DNA of 33,303 nt, taken from contig CANRET010000022.1 of NCBI GenBank assembly GCA_947629715.1, positions 1 through 33,303 of the forward strand, written 5' to 3'. The stretch is from an uncultured Akkermansia sp. (GTDB taxonomy: Bacteria > Verrucomicrobiota > Verrucomicrobiia > Verrucomicrobiales > Akkermansiaceae). The position numbers were made by a program, and so were the translations under genes. The notes below the pieces were generated by a model. That model searched no databases. It saw nothing but the letters and a program-made list of their open reading frames with translations, and was not told the origin of the DNA. Positions 1-7,516 of this stretch are shown in pieces (within the stretch, counting starts at the first letter, position 1; every line of letters begins with the position of its first letter).

Positions 1-20
1 TACTCTAGCATACTTTGAAC

Positions 21-48
21 TTCTTGGCACCCTTTTTTGTGCCAAGAA
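21..48. other. perfect 10-bp hairpin with T-rich loop
   Basis: TTCTTGGCAC (21-30) is the exact reverse complement of GTGCCAAGAA (39-48), with the 8-base loop CCTTTTTT between. No T-run follows the stem on either strand, so it is not a standard intrinsic terminator. It could be the 3' end of the transcript upstream of the window or an operator. It lies about 55 bases upstream of the hppA promoter. Confidence 0.5.
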
Positions 49-102
49 CCTGTTGCATTTAATTTTGCGATCCACAAACGGGGAAGGGCATGAAGATTTG
101 TA

Positions 103-131
103 TTGCCAAAACGGGTAGAGCAGTGTAGAAT
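103..131 (+). promoter_or_regulatory. putative sigma70 promoter of hppA
   Basis: TTGCCA (103-108) and TAGAAT (126-131) are separated by exactly 17 bases. The predicted transcription start is near 138, giving a leader of about 39 bases. That leader contains AAGGAG (166-171), five bases before the ATG, one of the best Shine-Dalgarno sites in the window. Confidence 0.55.
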
Positions 132-176
132 GCACCGCCTTTCGTCAGGGAGGCAAAAAGAACACAAGGAGATACT

Positions 177-2417
177 ATGGACCCCCAAACATTATTCTGG
201 TTGGTACCGGCCGCATCGCTGATTGCTCTGTTGTTCGCAGCGATATTTTTCTTCAACATGAAGAAAGCAGATGAAGGCACGGATAGAATGAAAGAGATAG
301 CGGGCTACGTGCGCGAAGGCGCCATGGCTTACCTGAAACAGCAGTACAAGGTGGTGGCGATTTTCTTCGTCATCATTGCGGTGGTATTTGGGGTGATGGC
401 CTACTTTGGGCTGCAGAACAACATTGTGCCCGTGGCATTCCTGACGGGCGGCATTTTCTCGGGTCTTGCAGGGTTCATTGGGATGAAAACGGCCACATAC
501 GCCTCCGGGCGCGTGGCGGAGGCTTGCCGCGACGAGCACGATGGATTGAATCGCGGACTGAAGCTCGCTTTCCGTTCCGGCGCCGTGCTGGGGCTCACCG
601 TGGTAGGCTTCGGATTGCTGGATATTTCGGCGTGGTACCTCATCTTGGACAACACAGGCCTTGTGCAGGGCGAGGGAGTGAGCAAGTTGGTGGAGATTAC
701 CACGATTATGCTGACCTTCGGTATGGGCGCATCATTGCAGGCGCTTTTTGCACGCGTGGGCGGCGGCATCTACACGAAGGCGGCGGATGTGGGCGCAGAC
801 TTGGTAGGCAAGACCGAGTTCCACTTCAATGAGGATGATCCTCGCAACCCTGCCACGATTGCCGACAACGTGGGCGACAACGTGGGCGATGTGGCAGGCA
901 TGGGGGCAGACCTGTATGAGTCCTACGCCGGGTCGATTTTGGCTTCCGCCGCGTTGGGCGCGGCAGCTGTGGCTTCAGCTCACGGTACAGCTGAGCAAGG
1001 GTTGCAGATGGTCATGGCGCCTATGATTATCGGAGCCGTGGGGGCCATTCTTTCCGTACTGGGCATCTTCATCGTGCGCACGAAGCAGGGTGCGACGCAG
1101 AGTCAGCTGATGGCTGCGCTCAACCGTGGCATCAACTTTTCGGGCGTGTTGATCGCGCTTGCCGCTGCCGGGGTTCTCTACCTGTTGGGCATTGAAAACT
1201 GGCTCGGCCTGTGGGGCTCGATCGTGATTGGTCTGGTGGTGGGCATCCTGATCGGCAAAGTGACAGAGTACTACACCTCTTTTGAGTACAAACCCGTTAA
1301 GTTCATCGCGGAAAACGCCACGACGGGTCCCGCCACCGTCATCATCTCCGGTATCGGTGTGGGCATGATTTCCACCTGCTGGCCGGTGATTTTCATCGTG
1401 CTAGGCACCATTGGGGCGTACCTGTGCGCAGCCGGAGGACTTGAGTTCTCCTCCGCCAACCTGAGCATGGGGCTCTACGGCATCGGTATTGCGGCAGTCG
1501 GCATGCTTTCCACCCTCGGCCTCACGCTGGCGACGGACGCCTACGGTCCCATCTCTGACAACGCCGGCGGCAACGCCGAGATGAGCGGCTTGGGTGAGAG
1601 CGTGCGCTCGCGCACGGATGCTCTGGATGCCCTTGGCAACACCACGGCGGCCACCGGCAAGGGATTTGCGATCGGCTCTGCCGCTCTCACAGCTCTGGCG
1701 CTGCTTGCCTCCTACATCGAGGAGCTCAAGATCGCCGCCGGTCGTCTGGGCGATGCGGATATCACGCTGAGTCTCTTCAGCGGTGCTGTCGGCAAGGGCA
1801 CGGAAGTTGCCACTTGGGATATCGCTACTTTCATGAGCAAGTTCGAGGTGACCCTGATGAACCCGAAGGTGCTGCTGGGCATCTTTATCGGGGCCATGCT
1901 TTCCTTCCTCTTCTGCGGACTCACGATGAATGCCGTGGGACGCGCCGCCAAGCGCATGGTGGAGGAAGTGCGCAGTCAGCTTGCCGACAAGGATGTGCTT
2001 GAGGGACGCAAGAAAGCGGACTACGCGCGTTGCGTAGGCATCTCCACCCAGGGCGCCCAGCGCGAGATGATCATCCCCTCGCTCATCGCGGTGGTGGTGC
2101 CGATCCTCACGGGTCTGTTCATGGGCGTGGCCGGCGTATTCGGCCTGCTGGCGGGCGGTCTTGCCGGAGGCTTTGTATTGGCCGTGTTCATGGCGAATTC
2201 CGGCGGAGCGTGGGACAACGCCAAGAAATTCATCGAAACCGGCGATGCCCCTTTCTGCGGCAAACACACGCCGATACACGATGCCTCCGTGGTGGGTGAT
2301 ACGGTGGGCGATCCCTTCAAGGACACTTCCGGACCTTCACTCAATATCCTCATCAAACTCATGAGCATGGTGAGCATTGTGACTGCCGGACTGAACATCG
2401 TGTTCTCCCTGCTGTAA
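177..2417 (+). CDS. hppA: K+-stimulated membrane-bound ion-translocating pyrophosphatase
   Basis: Membrane-integral pyrophosphatase of 746 aa that couples PPi hydrolysis to Na+ and/or H+ export, with about 16 membrane segments. The substrate-binding block at about residues 201-250 is intact: KAADVGADLVGK, then DDPRNPATIADN and VGDNVGDVAGMGAD. GNTTAATGKG (487-496) carries Ala491 and Gly494, the pair that marks K+-dependent enzymes (K+-independent ones have Lys and Thr there). Glu248 in LYESY sits in the sixth helix at the position used by Na+-pumping enzymes; plant H+-pumps carry Gly here and their Glu one helical turn later. The motif rules are family knowledge; Na+ or dual Na+/H+ transport is inferred. 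The ATG is fixed by AAGGAG five bases upstream. The gene appears to be a single unit with its own promoter and a following hairpin. Confidence 0.96.
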   Translation: MDPQTLFWLVPAASLIALLFAAIFFFNMKKADEGTDRMKEIAGYVREGAMAYLKQQYKVVAIFFVIIAVVFGVMAYFGLQNNIVPVAFLTGGIFSGLAGFIGMKTATYASGRVAEACRDEHDGLNRGLKLAFRSGAVLGLTVVGFGLLDISAWYLILDNTGLVQGEGVSKLVEITTIMLTFGMGASLQALFARVGGGIYTKAADVGADLVGKTEFHFNEDDPRNPATIADNVGDNVGDVAGMGADLYESYAGSILASAALGAAAVASAHGTAEQGLQMVMAPMIIGAVGAILSVLGIFIVRTKQGATQSQLMAALNRGINFSGVLIALAAAGVLYLLGIENWLGLWGSIVIGLVVGILIGKVTEYYTSFEYKPVKFIAENATTGPATVIISGIGVGMISTCWPVIFIVLGTIGAYLCAAGGLEFSSANLSMGLYGIGIAAVGMLSTLGLTLATDAYGPISDNAGGNAEMSGLGESVRSRTDALDALGNTTAATGKGFAIGSAALTALALLASYIEELKIAAGRLGDADITLSLFSGAVGKGTEVATWDIATFMSKFEVTLMNPKVLLGIFIGAMLSFLFCGLTMNAVGRAAKRMVEEVRSQLADKDVLEGRKKADYARCVGISTQGAQREMIIPSLIAVVVPILTGLFMGVAGVFGLLAGGLAGGFVLAVFMANSGGAWDNAKKFIETGDAPFCGKHTPIHDASVVGDTVGDPFKDTSGPSLNILIKLMSMVSIVTAGLNIVFSLL

Positions 2418-2452
2418 CGCATCGCGTTCACTTTACTGCCAATTTGGTCGAG

Positions 2453-2497
2453 GCCAGCGGCTGTTCAGGGGCGAAGTTTCCCCCTGAGCACGCTGGC
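2453..2497 (+). terminator. terminator-like hairpin after hppA
   Basis: This is a two-part stem. GCCAGCG (2453-2459) pairs with CGCTGGC (2491-2497), and TCAGGGG (2465-2471) pairs with CCCCTGA (2481-2487) around a 9-base loop. Small asymmetric internal loops separate the two helices. Only TTT follows, so it may act as a weak intrinsic terminator or as a 3'-end stabilising structure. It starts 36 bases after the hppA stop. Confidence 0.55.
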
Positions 2498-2582
2498 TTT
2501 CCTGTGGCGGGTCACAGGTGAGAGACAATGCCGCCTTAGACGTTTGAGGTGTTTTTTTTTCAGTTTGACATGAAAATCACTC

Positions 2583-2657
2583 TTTTCCCCGGGATAGAGC
2601 TTGACAACAAGGGGAAAATTCTTTAAGTTTGCTTAAAGGTTAAGCGAACCTTATCAT
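2583..2657 (+). promoter_or_regulatory. promoter and palindromes upstream of the 2664 operon
   Basis: TTGCTT (2629-2634) and TATCAT (2652-2657) lie 17 bases apart and predict a start at about 2664, which is the A of the next ATG. Two inverted repeats are present: TTTTCCCC (2583-2590) with GGGGAAAA (2611-2618), and CTTTAAG (2621-2627) with CTTAAAG (2632-2638). The second overlaps the -35 box. A consensus TTGACA at 2601-2606 has only a poor -10 partner. Operator function is inference. Confidence 0.45.
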
Positions 2658-2663
2658 TTTTTC

Positions 2664-3299
2664 ATGGACGAACGGCGAGCAGAGGGGAATTACAGGCAGA
2701 TGGAACTCAATCCGCATGCGGCGGATGGGGAAATGCATTCGCCGGATCAGGTGAGGCTTCGTGTGGAGCAGGCGCGCAAACAGGCGGAGTATTTTGAGCA
2801 ACAGAGAATCCATTTGGAGACACAGCGTCGCGAGCTGGAACTGAGCAACGAACAGAAAGCGATGTTCAGCGCGAATTTGAACGAGGTGGGGATGAAGCTG
2901 CACAACGCGGTGAGACGTTTGGAGCAGGAGTTGGAATCCATGGACAAAGAGCAGCGTGAGGTTGAGAGCATCAACGAATGCTTTAAGCGTCACCTGCAGA
3001 TTCTTTCGGCGCTTCAACCGCAGAATTGGAGTACGGACGGTTTCCAGGAACGTCTTCGTGAGGCGCTGCCGAAGCTGGATCGCGCAGAGAACGACTTTGA
3101 AGAGGCGTACAGCATGGGACGTCGCTTCAGGCACACGGACACCTTCCAGCACAAACCGGGAGAACAGAAAGAGATGGGGATCACCTTCAAAGAACTCCGA
3201 GATCACATGGTGAAAGGTCTCGCTTTCCACATACCTCTTTTCCTGCTGCTGCTCATTACATGGCTCATCTACCTGTGGGTGCAGCACGCGGCAGGTTAA
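2664..3299 (+). CDS. hypothetical coiled-coil protein with C-terminal membrane anchor
   Basis: Unrecognised 211-aa protein. Residues about 25-110 are rich in Glu, Gln, Arg and Lys with heptad-like spacing, predicting a long coiled coil. A second charged helical region covers about 125-180. A single hydrophobic segment at about 188-206 (FHIPLFLLLLITWLIYLWV) ends five residues from the C-terminus, and there is no signal peptide. This is the layout of a C-tail-anchored inner-membrane protein with its coiled coil in the cytoplasm. No Shine-Dalgarno precedes the ATG, in keeping with the leaderless promoter predicted here. It is followed 28 bases later by a second small protein of the same topology and then by gatCA-thiD. 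Function is unknown; a scaffold or envelope-organising role is only a guess. Confidence 0.8.
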   Translation: MDERRAEGNYRQMELNPHAADGEMHSPDQVRLRVEQARKQAEYFEQQRIHLETQRRELELSNEQKAMFSANLNEVGMKLHNAVRRLEQELESMDKEQREVESINECFKRHLQILSALQPQNWSTDGFQERLREALPKLDRAENDFEEAYSMGRRFRHTDTFQHKPGEQKEMGITFKELRDHMVKGLAFHIPLFLLLLITWLIYLWVQHAAG

Positions 3300-3327
3300 A
3301 AAACACACGCTTCGGCAATCACACAAA

Positions 3328-3648
3328 ATGTCCACATCACGTATGACTCGGCAAAAGGAATATGAACTTCAGGCGGCGGACGCGCGGCGTCGATGGGAGG
3401 AGGCTCGCCTCATGCGCCAACGAGCGGAAGGCTACTACGGAGACGTCCGCGCCAACACCATGGGGCCGCAGGAGGATGTCATTGAATCTCGCCGCAGCAC
3501 GCGCAACCGCGTGGTAATGCCTGTGGGGCGCTCCACGGCCACCAGGACACTGCTGCTGGAGAACCTGCTTTTGCTTATTGTGCTTGGAGTGAGCATATTC
3601 GGGTTGTACATGCTGAGCATTTACTTGCTCAACCAAACCAACTACTGA
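3328..3648 (+). CDS. hypothetical small tail-anchored membrane protein
   Basis: Unrecognised 106-aa protein. The N-terminal half is highly charged and probably helical (about residues 7-40, rich in Arg, Glu and Ala), followed by a basic stretch. One hydrophobic segment lies at about 75-100 (LLLENLLLLIVLGVSIFGLYM), six residues from the end. It repeats in miniature the topology of the preceding gene, so the two may interact through helices and membrane segments; this is inference. The stop codon lies within the GAGGAG that serves as the gatC ribosome-binding region, so the gene is tightly linked to gatC. Confidence 0.75.
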   Translation: MSTSRMTRQKEYELQAADARRRWEEARLMRQRAEGYYGDVRANTMGPQEDVIESRRSTRNRVVMPVGRSTATRTLLLENLLLLIVLGVSIFGLYMLSIYLLNQTNY

Positions 3649-3661
3649 GGAGACAAGAGCG

Positions 3662-3958
3662 ATGGATGAGCCTCGGATTGACGTAGCTTATATCGCCGAA
3701 CTGGCCAAGCTGGAGCTGAGCGATGAGGAAAAAGCGCGTTACACGCGCGATCTGGAGCAAGTGCTTGCTTACGTGACCCAGCTGAAAACGTGGGACACGA
3801 AAGATATAGAGCCCATGTGTCATCCGTTGGAGGCGTACGACGCCCTGCGAGCGGACACTCCCGGCGAGAGCCTGAGTAACGAAGCTGCATTGTCCAATGC
3901 GCCTGAGAGGCTTGACGGACAATTCCGTGTTCCCAAGGTGGTGGAATCCGCCCATTAA
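3662..3958 (+). CDS. gatC: Asp-tRNA(Asn)/Glu-tRNA(Gln) amidotransferase subunit C
   Basis: GatC of 98 aa, a normal length. It is the small subunit that stabilises GatA against GatB in the complex converting Glu-tRNA(Gln) and/or Asp-tRNA(Asn) to the amidated forms. Family features visible are the N-terminal IDVAYIAELAKLELSDEE block, the central helix DLEQVLAYVTQL with the following acidic IEPMCHP segment, and a C-terminal LRAD...APER...FRVPKVVE. GAGGAG straddling the upstream stop is its Shine-Dalgarno. gatA follows after 17 bases. gatB is not in the window. Confidence 0.95.
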   Translation: MDEPRIDVAYIAELAKLELSDEEKARYTRDLEQVLAYVTQLKTWDTKDIEPMCHPLEAYDALRADTPGESLSNEAALSNAPERLDGQFRVPKVVESAH

Positions 3959-3975
3959 TTTCACTCCTGTCAATC

Positions 3976-5394
3976 GTGTCCACCTTCCCGAAGACAAATC
4001 TGGTCGCCCTGCGACGGAAGCTTGTTGACCGCCAGCTTTCCGCGGTCGAACTGGTGCAGGAGTGCGAGCGGCGCATGCAGCGGCTCAACCCTGCGCTTAA
4101 CGCTTTCATTTCCTGGGATACTGAGCGAGCCTTGCTCGCTGCGCAGCAGGTGGATTTGAGCCTGCCCCTCGGAGGGCTTCCTATCGCAGTGAAGGACAAC
4201 ATATGCTGTCTCGGGGAACCCACGCGCTGCGCCTCGCGTATGCTGGAGAGTTTTGTGGCCCCCTACGATGCCACCGCAGTTGTCCGGTTGCGCACGGCCG
4301 GCGCCATCCCCTTCGGTCGCGCCAACATGGACGAATTTGCCATGGGGTCTGCCGGTGAGAACTCCGCTTTCGGCGCCACGCACAACCCGACGGATGAAAA
4401 TCGCGTGCCCGGAGGTTCCTCCAGCGGCTCAGCCGCCGCTGTGGCTGCCGGCATGATTCCTGCCGCTTTGGGATCTGATACCGGTGGTTCCGTACGCCAG
4501 CCCGCTTCTCACTGTGGCGTGGTGGGACTCAAACCCACTTATGGGCGCATCTCGCGTTACGGACTTGTAGCCTTCGCTTCTTCGCTGGACCAGATCGGCA
4601 CGCTCACCGTTTGCGTGCAAGATGCGGCCCTGCTGCTGCAAGCTCTCTGCGGGCATGATGCGCAGGATTCCACCTCCGCCAGACAACCCGTGCCGGATTT
4701 TGCCGCTGAACTCACCGATGGCGTGCGTGGCATGCGCATCGGTTTGCCCAAGGAATACGTGAGTTCCGGCAATGCGCCGGAAGTGCAAGCTGCTCTCCAA
4801 TCCGCCGTGGACGCTTTGGAGTCTCAAGGAGCGGAAATCTGTGAAATCTCCTTGCCGCACACCGAGGCGGCTGTTGCTTCCTACTACATCATCGCTTGCG
4901 CCGAAGCCTCTTCCAACCTCGCTCGCTATGACGGCGTGCGCTATGGCTACCGCGCCTCGGCCTCATCCGACGGGACGGGAGATATTTACGCCCGCTCACG
5001 AACGTTGGGCTTCGGAGAAGAAGTGAAACGACGCATCATTTTGGGCACTTACGTACTCTCAGGAGGCTACTACGACGCCTACTATGCGCGCGCCCAGAAG
5101 GTACGCGCCCTCGTGGCTCGCGATTTTGCTCGGGCTTTTGCAGACGGGGTGCAGCTCATCCTCGGTCCGGTAGCTCCCACTCCTGCTCCCAAGCTGCATG
5201 CTCAGGATATGACCCCGCTGCAAATCTACCTCGCGGATATTTACACCGTGCCGGCTAACTTGGCGGGATTGCCCGCCATCTCTGTGCCTACGCCCCAAAG
5301 CGGTCTTCCCGTGGGCGTGCAGCTTCTCGCACCGCACTTTGAAGAAACGAGTTTGCTGCGCGGAGCGGCAGCGCTGGAGCGGGCATGGACATGA
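3976..5394 (+). CDS. gatA: Asp-tRNA(Asn)/Glu-tRNA(Gln) amidotransferase subunit A
   Basis: GatA of 472 aa, the amidase-signature subunit that releases ammonia from glutamine for tRNA-dependent amidation. The Ser-cisSer-Lys triad is complete: Lys73 in AVKDN, Ser148 in PGGSSSGSAAA and Ser172 in GSDTGGSVRQPA, with the same 75- and 24-residue spacings as in characterised GatA. The start used is GTG at 3976; no ATG is available before the conserved N-terminus, and no strong ribosome-binding site is visible, so translation may be coupled to gatC. The end overlaps thiD by 10 bases. The C-terminus (ERAWT) is a little shorter than usual. Confidence 0.96.
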   Translation: MSTFPKTNLVALRRKLVDRQLSAVELVQECERRMQRLNPALNAFISWDTERALLAAQQVDLSLPLGGLPIAVKDNICCLGEPTRCASRMLESFVAPYDATAVVRLRTAGAIPFGRANMDEFAMGSAGENSAFGATHNPTDENRVPGGSSSGSAAAVAAGMIPAALGSDTGGSVRQPASHCGVVGLKPTYGRISRYGLVAFASSLDQIGTLTVCVQDAALLLQALCGHDAQDSTSARQPVPDFAAELTDGVRGMRIGLPKEYVSSGNAPEVQAALQSAVDALESQGAEICEISLPHTEAAVASYYIIACAEASSNLARYDGVRYGYRASASSDGTGDIYARSRTLGFGEEVKRRIILGTYVLSGGYYDAYYARAQKVRALVARDFARAFADGVQLILGPVAPTPAPKLHAQDMTPLQIYLADIYTVPANLAGLPAISVPTPQSGLPVGVQLLAPHFEETSLLRGAAALERAWT

Positions 5395-6197
5395 CTCCTG
5401 TGACGCTCAGCATCGCCGGCTCCGATTGTTCTGCAGGCGCGGGATTGCAGGCGGATCTGAAAACAGCCTTTGCGCTTGGCTGCTACCCGCTTACCGTGGT
5501 TACCTGTGTGGTGAGTGAAGTCCCGGGGCATGTGGACGGCATTGTGCCGTTGGGCGCCGATTTTGTAGCGCGCCAACTTTCCGAGTGCCTGCGCGTCTTC
5601 CCGGTGGCTGCCGTAAAAACCGGCATGCTCTACAGTCCGGAAACTGTTCGAGTCGTGGCGGACCTGTTGCCGTCGAATATCCCGCTGGTCGTAGATCCCG
5701 TGATGGTAGCCACCGCCGGGGATGCTCTCATGCTGGATGAAACACTGGACGCTTACGAGCGGCTCCTCTTCCCGCGCGCTACGCTCATGACTCCGAATTT
5801 GGACGAACTCTCTCGCCTGAGTTCTTCTCCGCGAGCGCGCTCGCTGTCCCAGATGGAAGAAGCTGCTCGTGTCCTGGCACGTCGCACGGCTTGCACCATT
5901 CTCGCCAAAGGCGGTCACCTGACCGGCGATTCCTGTACGGATCTCCTTTGCTCTCCGGATGGCGTGCTCCAACGCTTTTCCCACCCGCGAACCACGAGGG
6001 TGAGCACGCACGGCACCGGTTGCACCCTCTCGTCAGCCATCACTGCTTTCCTTGCGCAAGGCAGCTCTCTCTCGCAGGCCGTGCAGCGCGGCATTAACTA
6101 CACCGTTGCCGCTATTGCTCGCTCTCATAGCTGGAACAATGTCAGCGCCCTCAATCATAGCGTGCCAAGTCAGCGGCAAGACGAGACGTCCCGTTGA
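5385..6197 (+). CDS. thiD: hydroxymethylpyrimidine/phosphomethylpyrimidine kinase
   Basis: ThiD of 270 aa, a ribokinase-fold kinase that phosphorylates HMP and HMP-P in thiamine synthesis. Motifs: AGSDCSAGAGLQADLKT (11-27, substrate pocket), VVDPVM (102-107), MTPNLDE (135-141) and the anion-hole signature GTGCTLSS (210-217) with the catalytic-region Cys213. The ATG lies inside the last codons of gatA (10-base overlap), so the genes are probably translationally coupled. The last 25 or so residues (after IARSHS) look non-conserved. No other thiamine gene is nearby, so this may be a salvage enzyme or part of a dispersed pathway. Confidence 0.93.
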   Translation: MDMTPVTLSIAGSDCSAGAGLQADLKTAFALGCYPLTVVTCVVSEVPGHVDGIVPLGADFVARQLSECLRVFPVAAVKTGMLYSPETVRVVADLLPSNIPLVVDPVMVATAGDALMLDETLDAYERLLFPRATLMTPNLDELSRLSSSPRARSLSQMEEAARVLARRTACTILAKGGHLTGDSCTDLLCSPDGVLQRFSHPRTTRVSTHGTGCTLSSAITAFLAQGSSLSQAVQRGINYTVAAIARSHSWNNVSALNHSVPSQRQDETSR

Positions 6198-6255
6198 TTT
6201 ACGATTCGGAAAGGATGCGCCCAAGCGCGTGGAGGAGTTTTTCCGGCTAAGAGGC

Positions 6256-6293
6256 AAAAAAGCCACAGCGCCGGAAACACCCGACGCTGTGGC
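6256..6293 (-). terminator. intrinsic terminator of the parE-mscL operon
   Basis: GCCACAGCG (6262-6270) pairs with CGCTGTGGC (6285-6293), and an inner CGG/CCG extends the stem. Six A residues (6256-6261) on the plus strand give a TTTTTT tail when read on the minus strand, directly after the stem. This is a textbook rho-independent terminator for minus-strand transcription, 59 bases beyond the mscL stop. It may also slow forward transcription leaving thiD, though it lacks a good T-run on that side. Confidence 0.85.
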
Positions 6294-6351
6294 AATTTCT
6301 CAAGTACAGAGTAAGCTCGGCGGAGCCGCAGAGTTGCAAAAGCGCTTCTGT

Positions 6352-6777
6352 TTATTCGTGCCTCTTGAGAGCATCGCGAATCTCGCGCAGCAGGAGTGTG
6401 TCCTCTGGCGTGGGGGCCGGAGCTTCCGGGGCAGGCTCCTCTTTGGCCTTGGCGCGGAAGGAGCACAGAATTCGGATGGCAAAGAAGATGGAGAGCGAGA
6501 TGATGAGGAAGTCCAGCACAGTTTGGCAGAAGACGCCGTATTTGACCTCCGCAGCATCTGCTGCATCACTGATCTTCCAAGAGAGGGCGGCGAGATCCTT
6601 GGTGCCGCCGGTGAGCATGGAAACGAGGGGCATGATGATGTCGCTCACGAGGGAGGAGACAATTTTGCCGAAGGCGCCGCCGATGATAACGCCGACTGCC
6701 ATATCCATGACGTTCCCTTTCAGAGCGAAGGCTTTGAACTCATCGATCCAAGCGGGTTTGAGTTTGGTGATATCCAT
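6352..6777 (-). CDS. mscL: large-conductance mechanosensitive channel
   Basis: MscL of 141 aa, a homopentameric inner-membrane channel that opens under high membrane tension to release solutes during hypo-osmotic shock. The conserved start FKAFALKGNVMDMAVGVIIG (residues 14-33) holds the N-terminal helix and first pore helix. IVSSLVSDIIMP follows (39-50), the second membrane helix is at about 83-104 (FCQTVLDFLIISLSIFFAI), and the C-terminal amphipathic helix follows a Pro/Ala/Glu-rich linker (about 112-125). It is the last gene of the minus-strand operon, 30 bases after the histidine phosphatase, and ends at a strong terminator. Confidence 0.96.
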   Translation of the reverse strand: MDITKLKPAWIDEFKAFALKGNVMDMAVGVIIGGAFGKIVSSLVSDIIMPLVSMLTGGTKDLAALSWKISDAADAAEVKYGVFCQTVLDFLIISLSIFFAIRILCSFRAKAKEEPAPEAPAPTPEDTLLLREIRDALKRHE

Positions 6778-6807
6778 AGTATGTGTGTGGTTTGAGGTTG
6801 TGTGTGT

Positions 6808-7503
6808 TTATAGGAAAGAAACTTTTTTGAAGGCTTTGACGCCCCATTCCGAGCATTGCCACGGTTCGCCGGGACGGGCGGTGAAGATGCACACGCCTCC
6901 GGTTGGCACTTTGATGTCGTGCTCGGCGCAGAAGGCTGCGTAGTTCCCGGTGATGTGCGGTGCAAAGCGGATGACGCCGTTGGAAGAGACGCAGAGGAGC
7001 GTTTCGCCTTCCTCAACGGAGTCGGCGATGTTCCGCCAAGCTTCGATGAGCTGGGACGGATTGACCACCCATCCGCTCGGGACGATGGCTTTTGCATTCC
7101 ACAGTTTGATGGCACGGGCTCCAAGGTCCTCCAGATCTTTTTCAGTGAGATTGTCCAGATTCTGACCGGCTGCCTGTGCAGTGACGCGCCCCAAACGGAG
7201 CGCGACGGCTTGCTCGGTTTGGTTTTCATCCGGCCCGTAGTCGATTTCCACGAGACTGGGTTCCTGTTGCACGGGGCAGGGGTTGCCGAGGGCATCGGCT
7301 GCGAGTTCAGCCGTGCGCAGTGTGCGCAGGAGCGGGGCTGCCAGAATGCGCGTGGGAATCATGCCACGTTGTTTCAGGTAGAGACCGATGCCGCAGGCTC
7401 GCTCTTCTTCCACGAGCGGGAGATTGGTGCGCGCGCCCACGCGGGTGGGCGTTTCTCCGGGACGGAAAGTGTTGCCGTGGCGTGCGATGATAAGTGTTCT
7501 CAT
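6808..7503 (-). CDS. histidine phosphatase (phosphoglycerate mutase-like) family protein
   Basis: 231-aa protein of the histidine phosphatase superfamily. RHGNT at residues 8-12 contains the phospho-accepting His9. The ILAAPLLRTLRTAE segment (53-66) matches the S-P-x-x-R-x-x-x-T-A block, and Glu86 could be the acid. The second catalytic histidine, normally in V-S-H-G-G, is absent: this protein reads VSSNG (172-176), with Ser174 at that position. It may have changed mechanism or substrate, or be weakly active. The open frame extends further upstream, but ATG 7503 places RHG at the usual distance from the N-terminus, 13 bases after the parE stop. Substrate unknown. Confidence 0.85.
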   Translation of the reverse strand: MRTLIIARHGNTFRPGETPTRVGARTNLPLVEEERACGIGLYLKQRGMIPTRILAAPLLRTLRTAELAADALGNPCPVQQEPSLVEIDYGPDENQTEQAVALRLGRVTAQAAGQNLDNLTEKDLEDLGARAIKLWNAKAIVPSGWVVNPSQLIEAWRNIADSVEEGETLLCVSSNGVIRFAPHITGNYAAFCAEHDIKVPTGGVCIFTARPGEPWQCSEWGVKAFKKVSFL

Positions 7504-7516
7504 GATGAAGGGGGGA

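Noticed and set aside
25-41. Sigma54-like TGGCAC followed by TTG near the left edge
   Set aside because: The spacing to the second element is one base too long and the GC of the -12 element is missing. The match is explained by the perfect hairpin.
1401-2279. Long minus-strand open frame opposite hppA
   Set aside because: It is a His/Gly/Arg-rich shadow of a clear pyrophosphatase gene, with no family features.
2565-2606. Two consensus TTGACA boxes at 2565 and 2601
   Set aside because: Neither has a convincing -10 at 16-18 bases. The weaker TTGCTT/TATCAT pair downstream is better placed.
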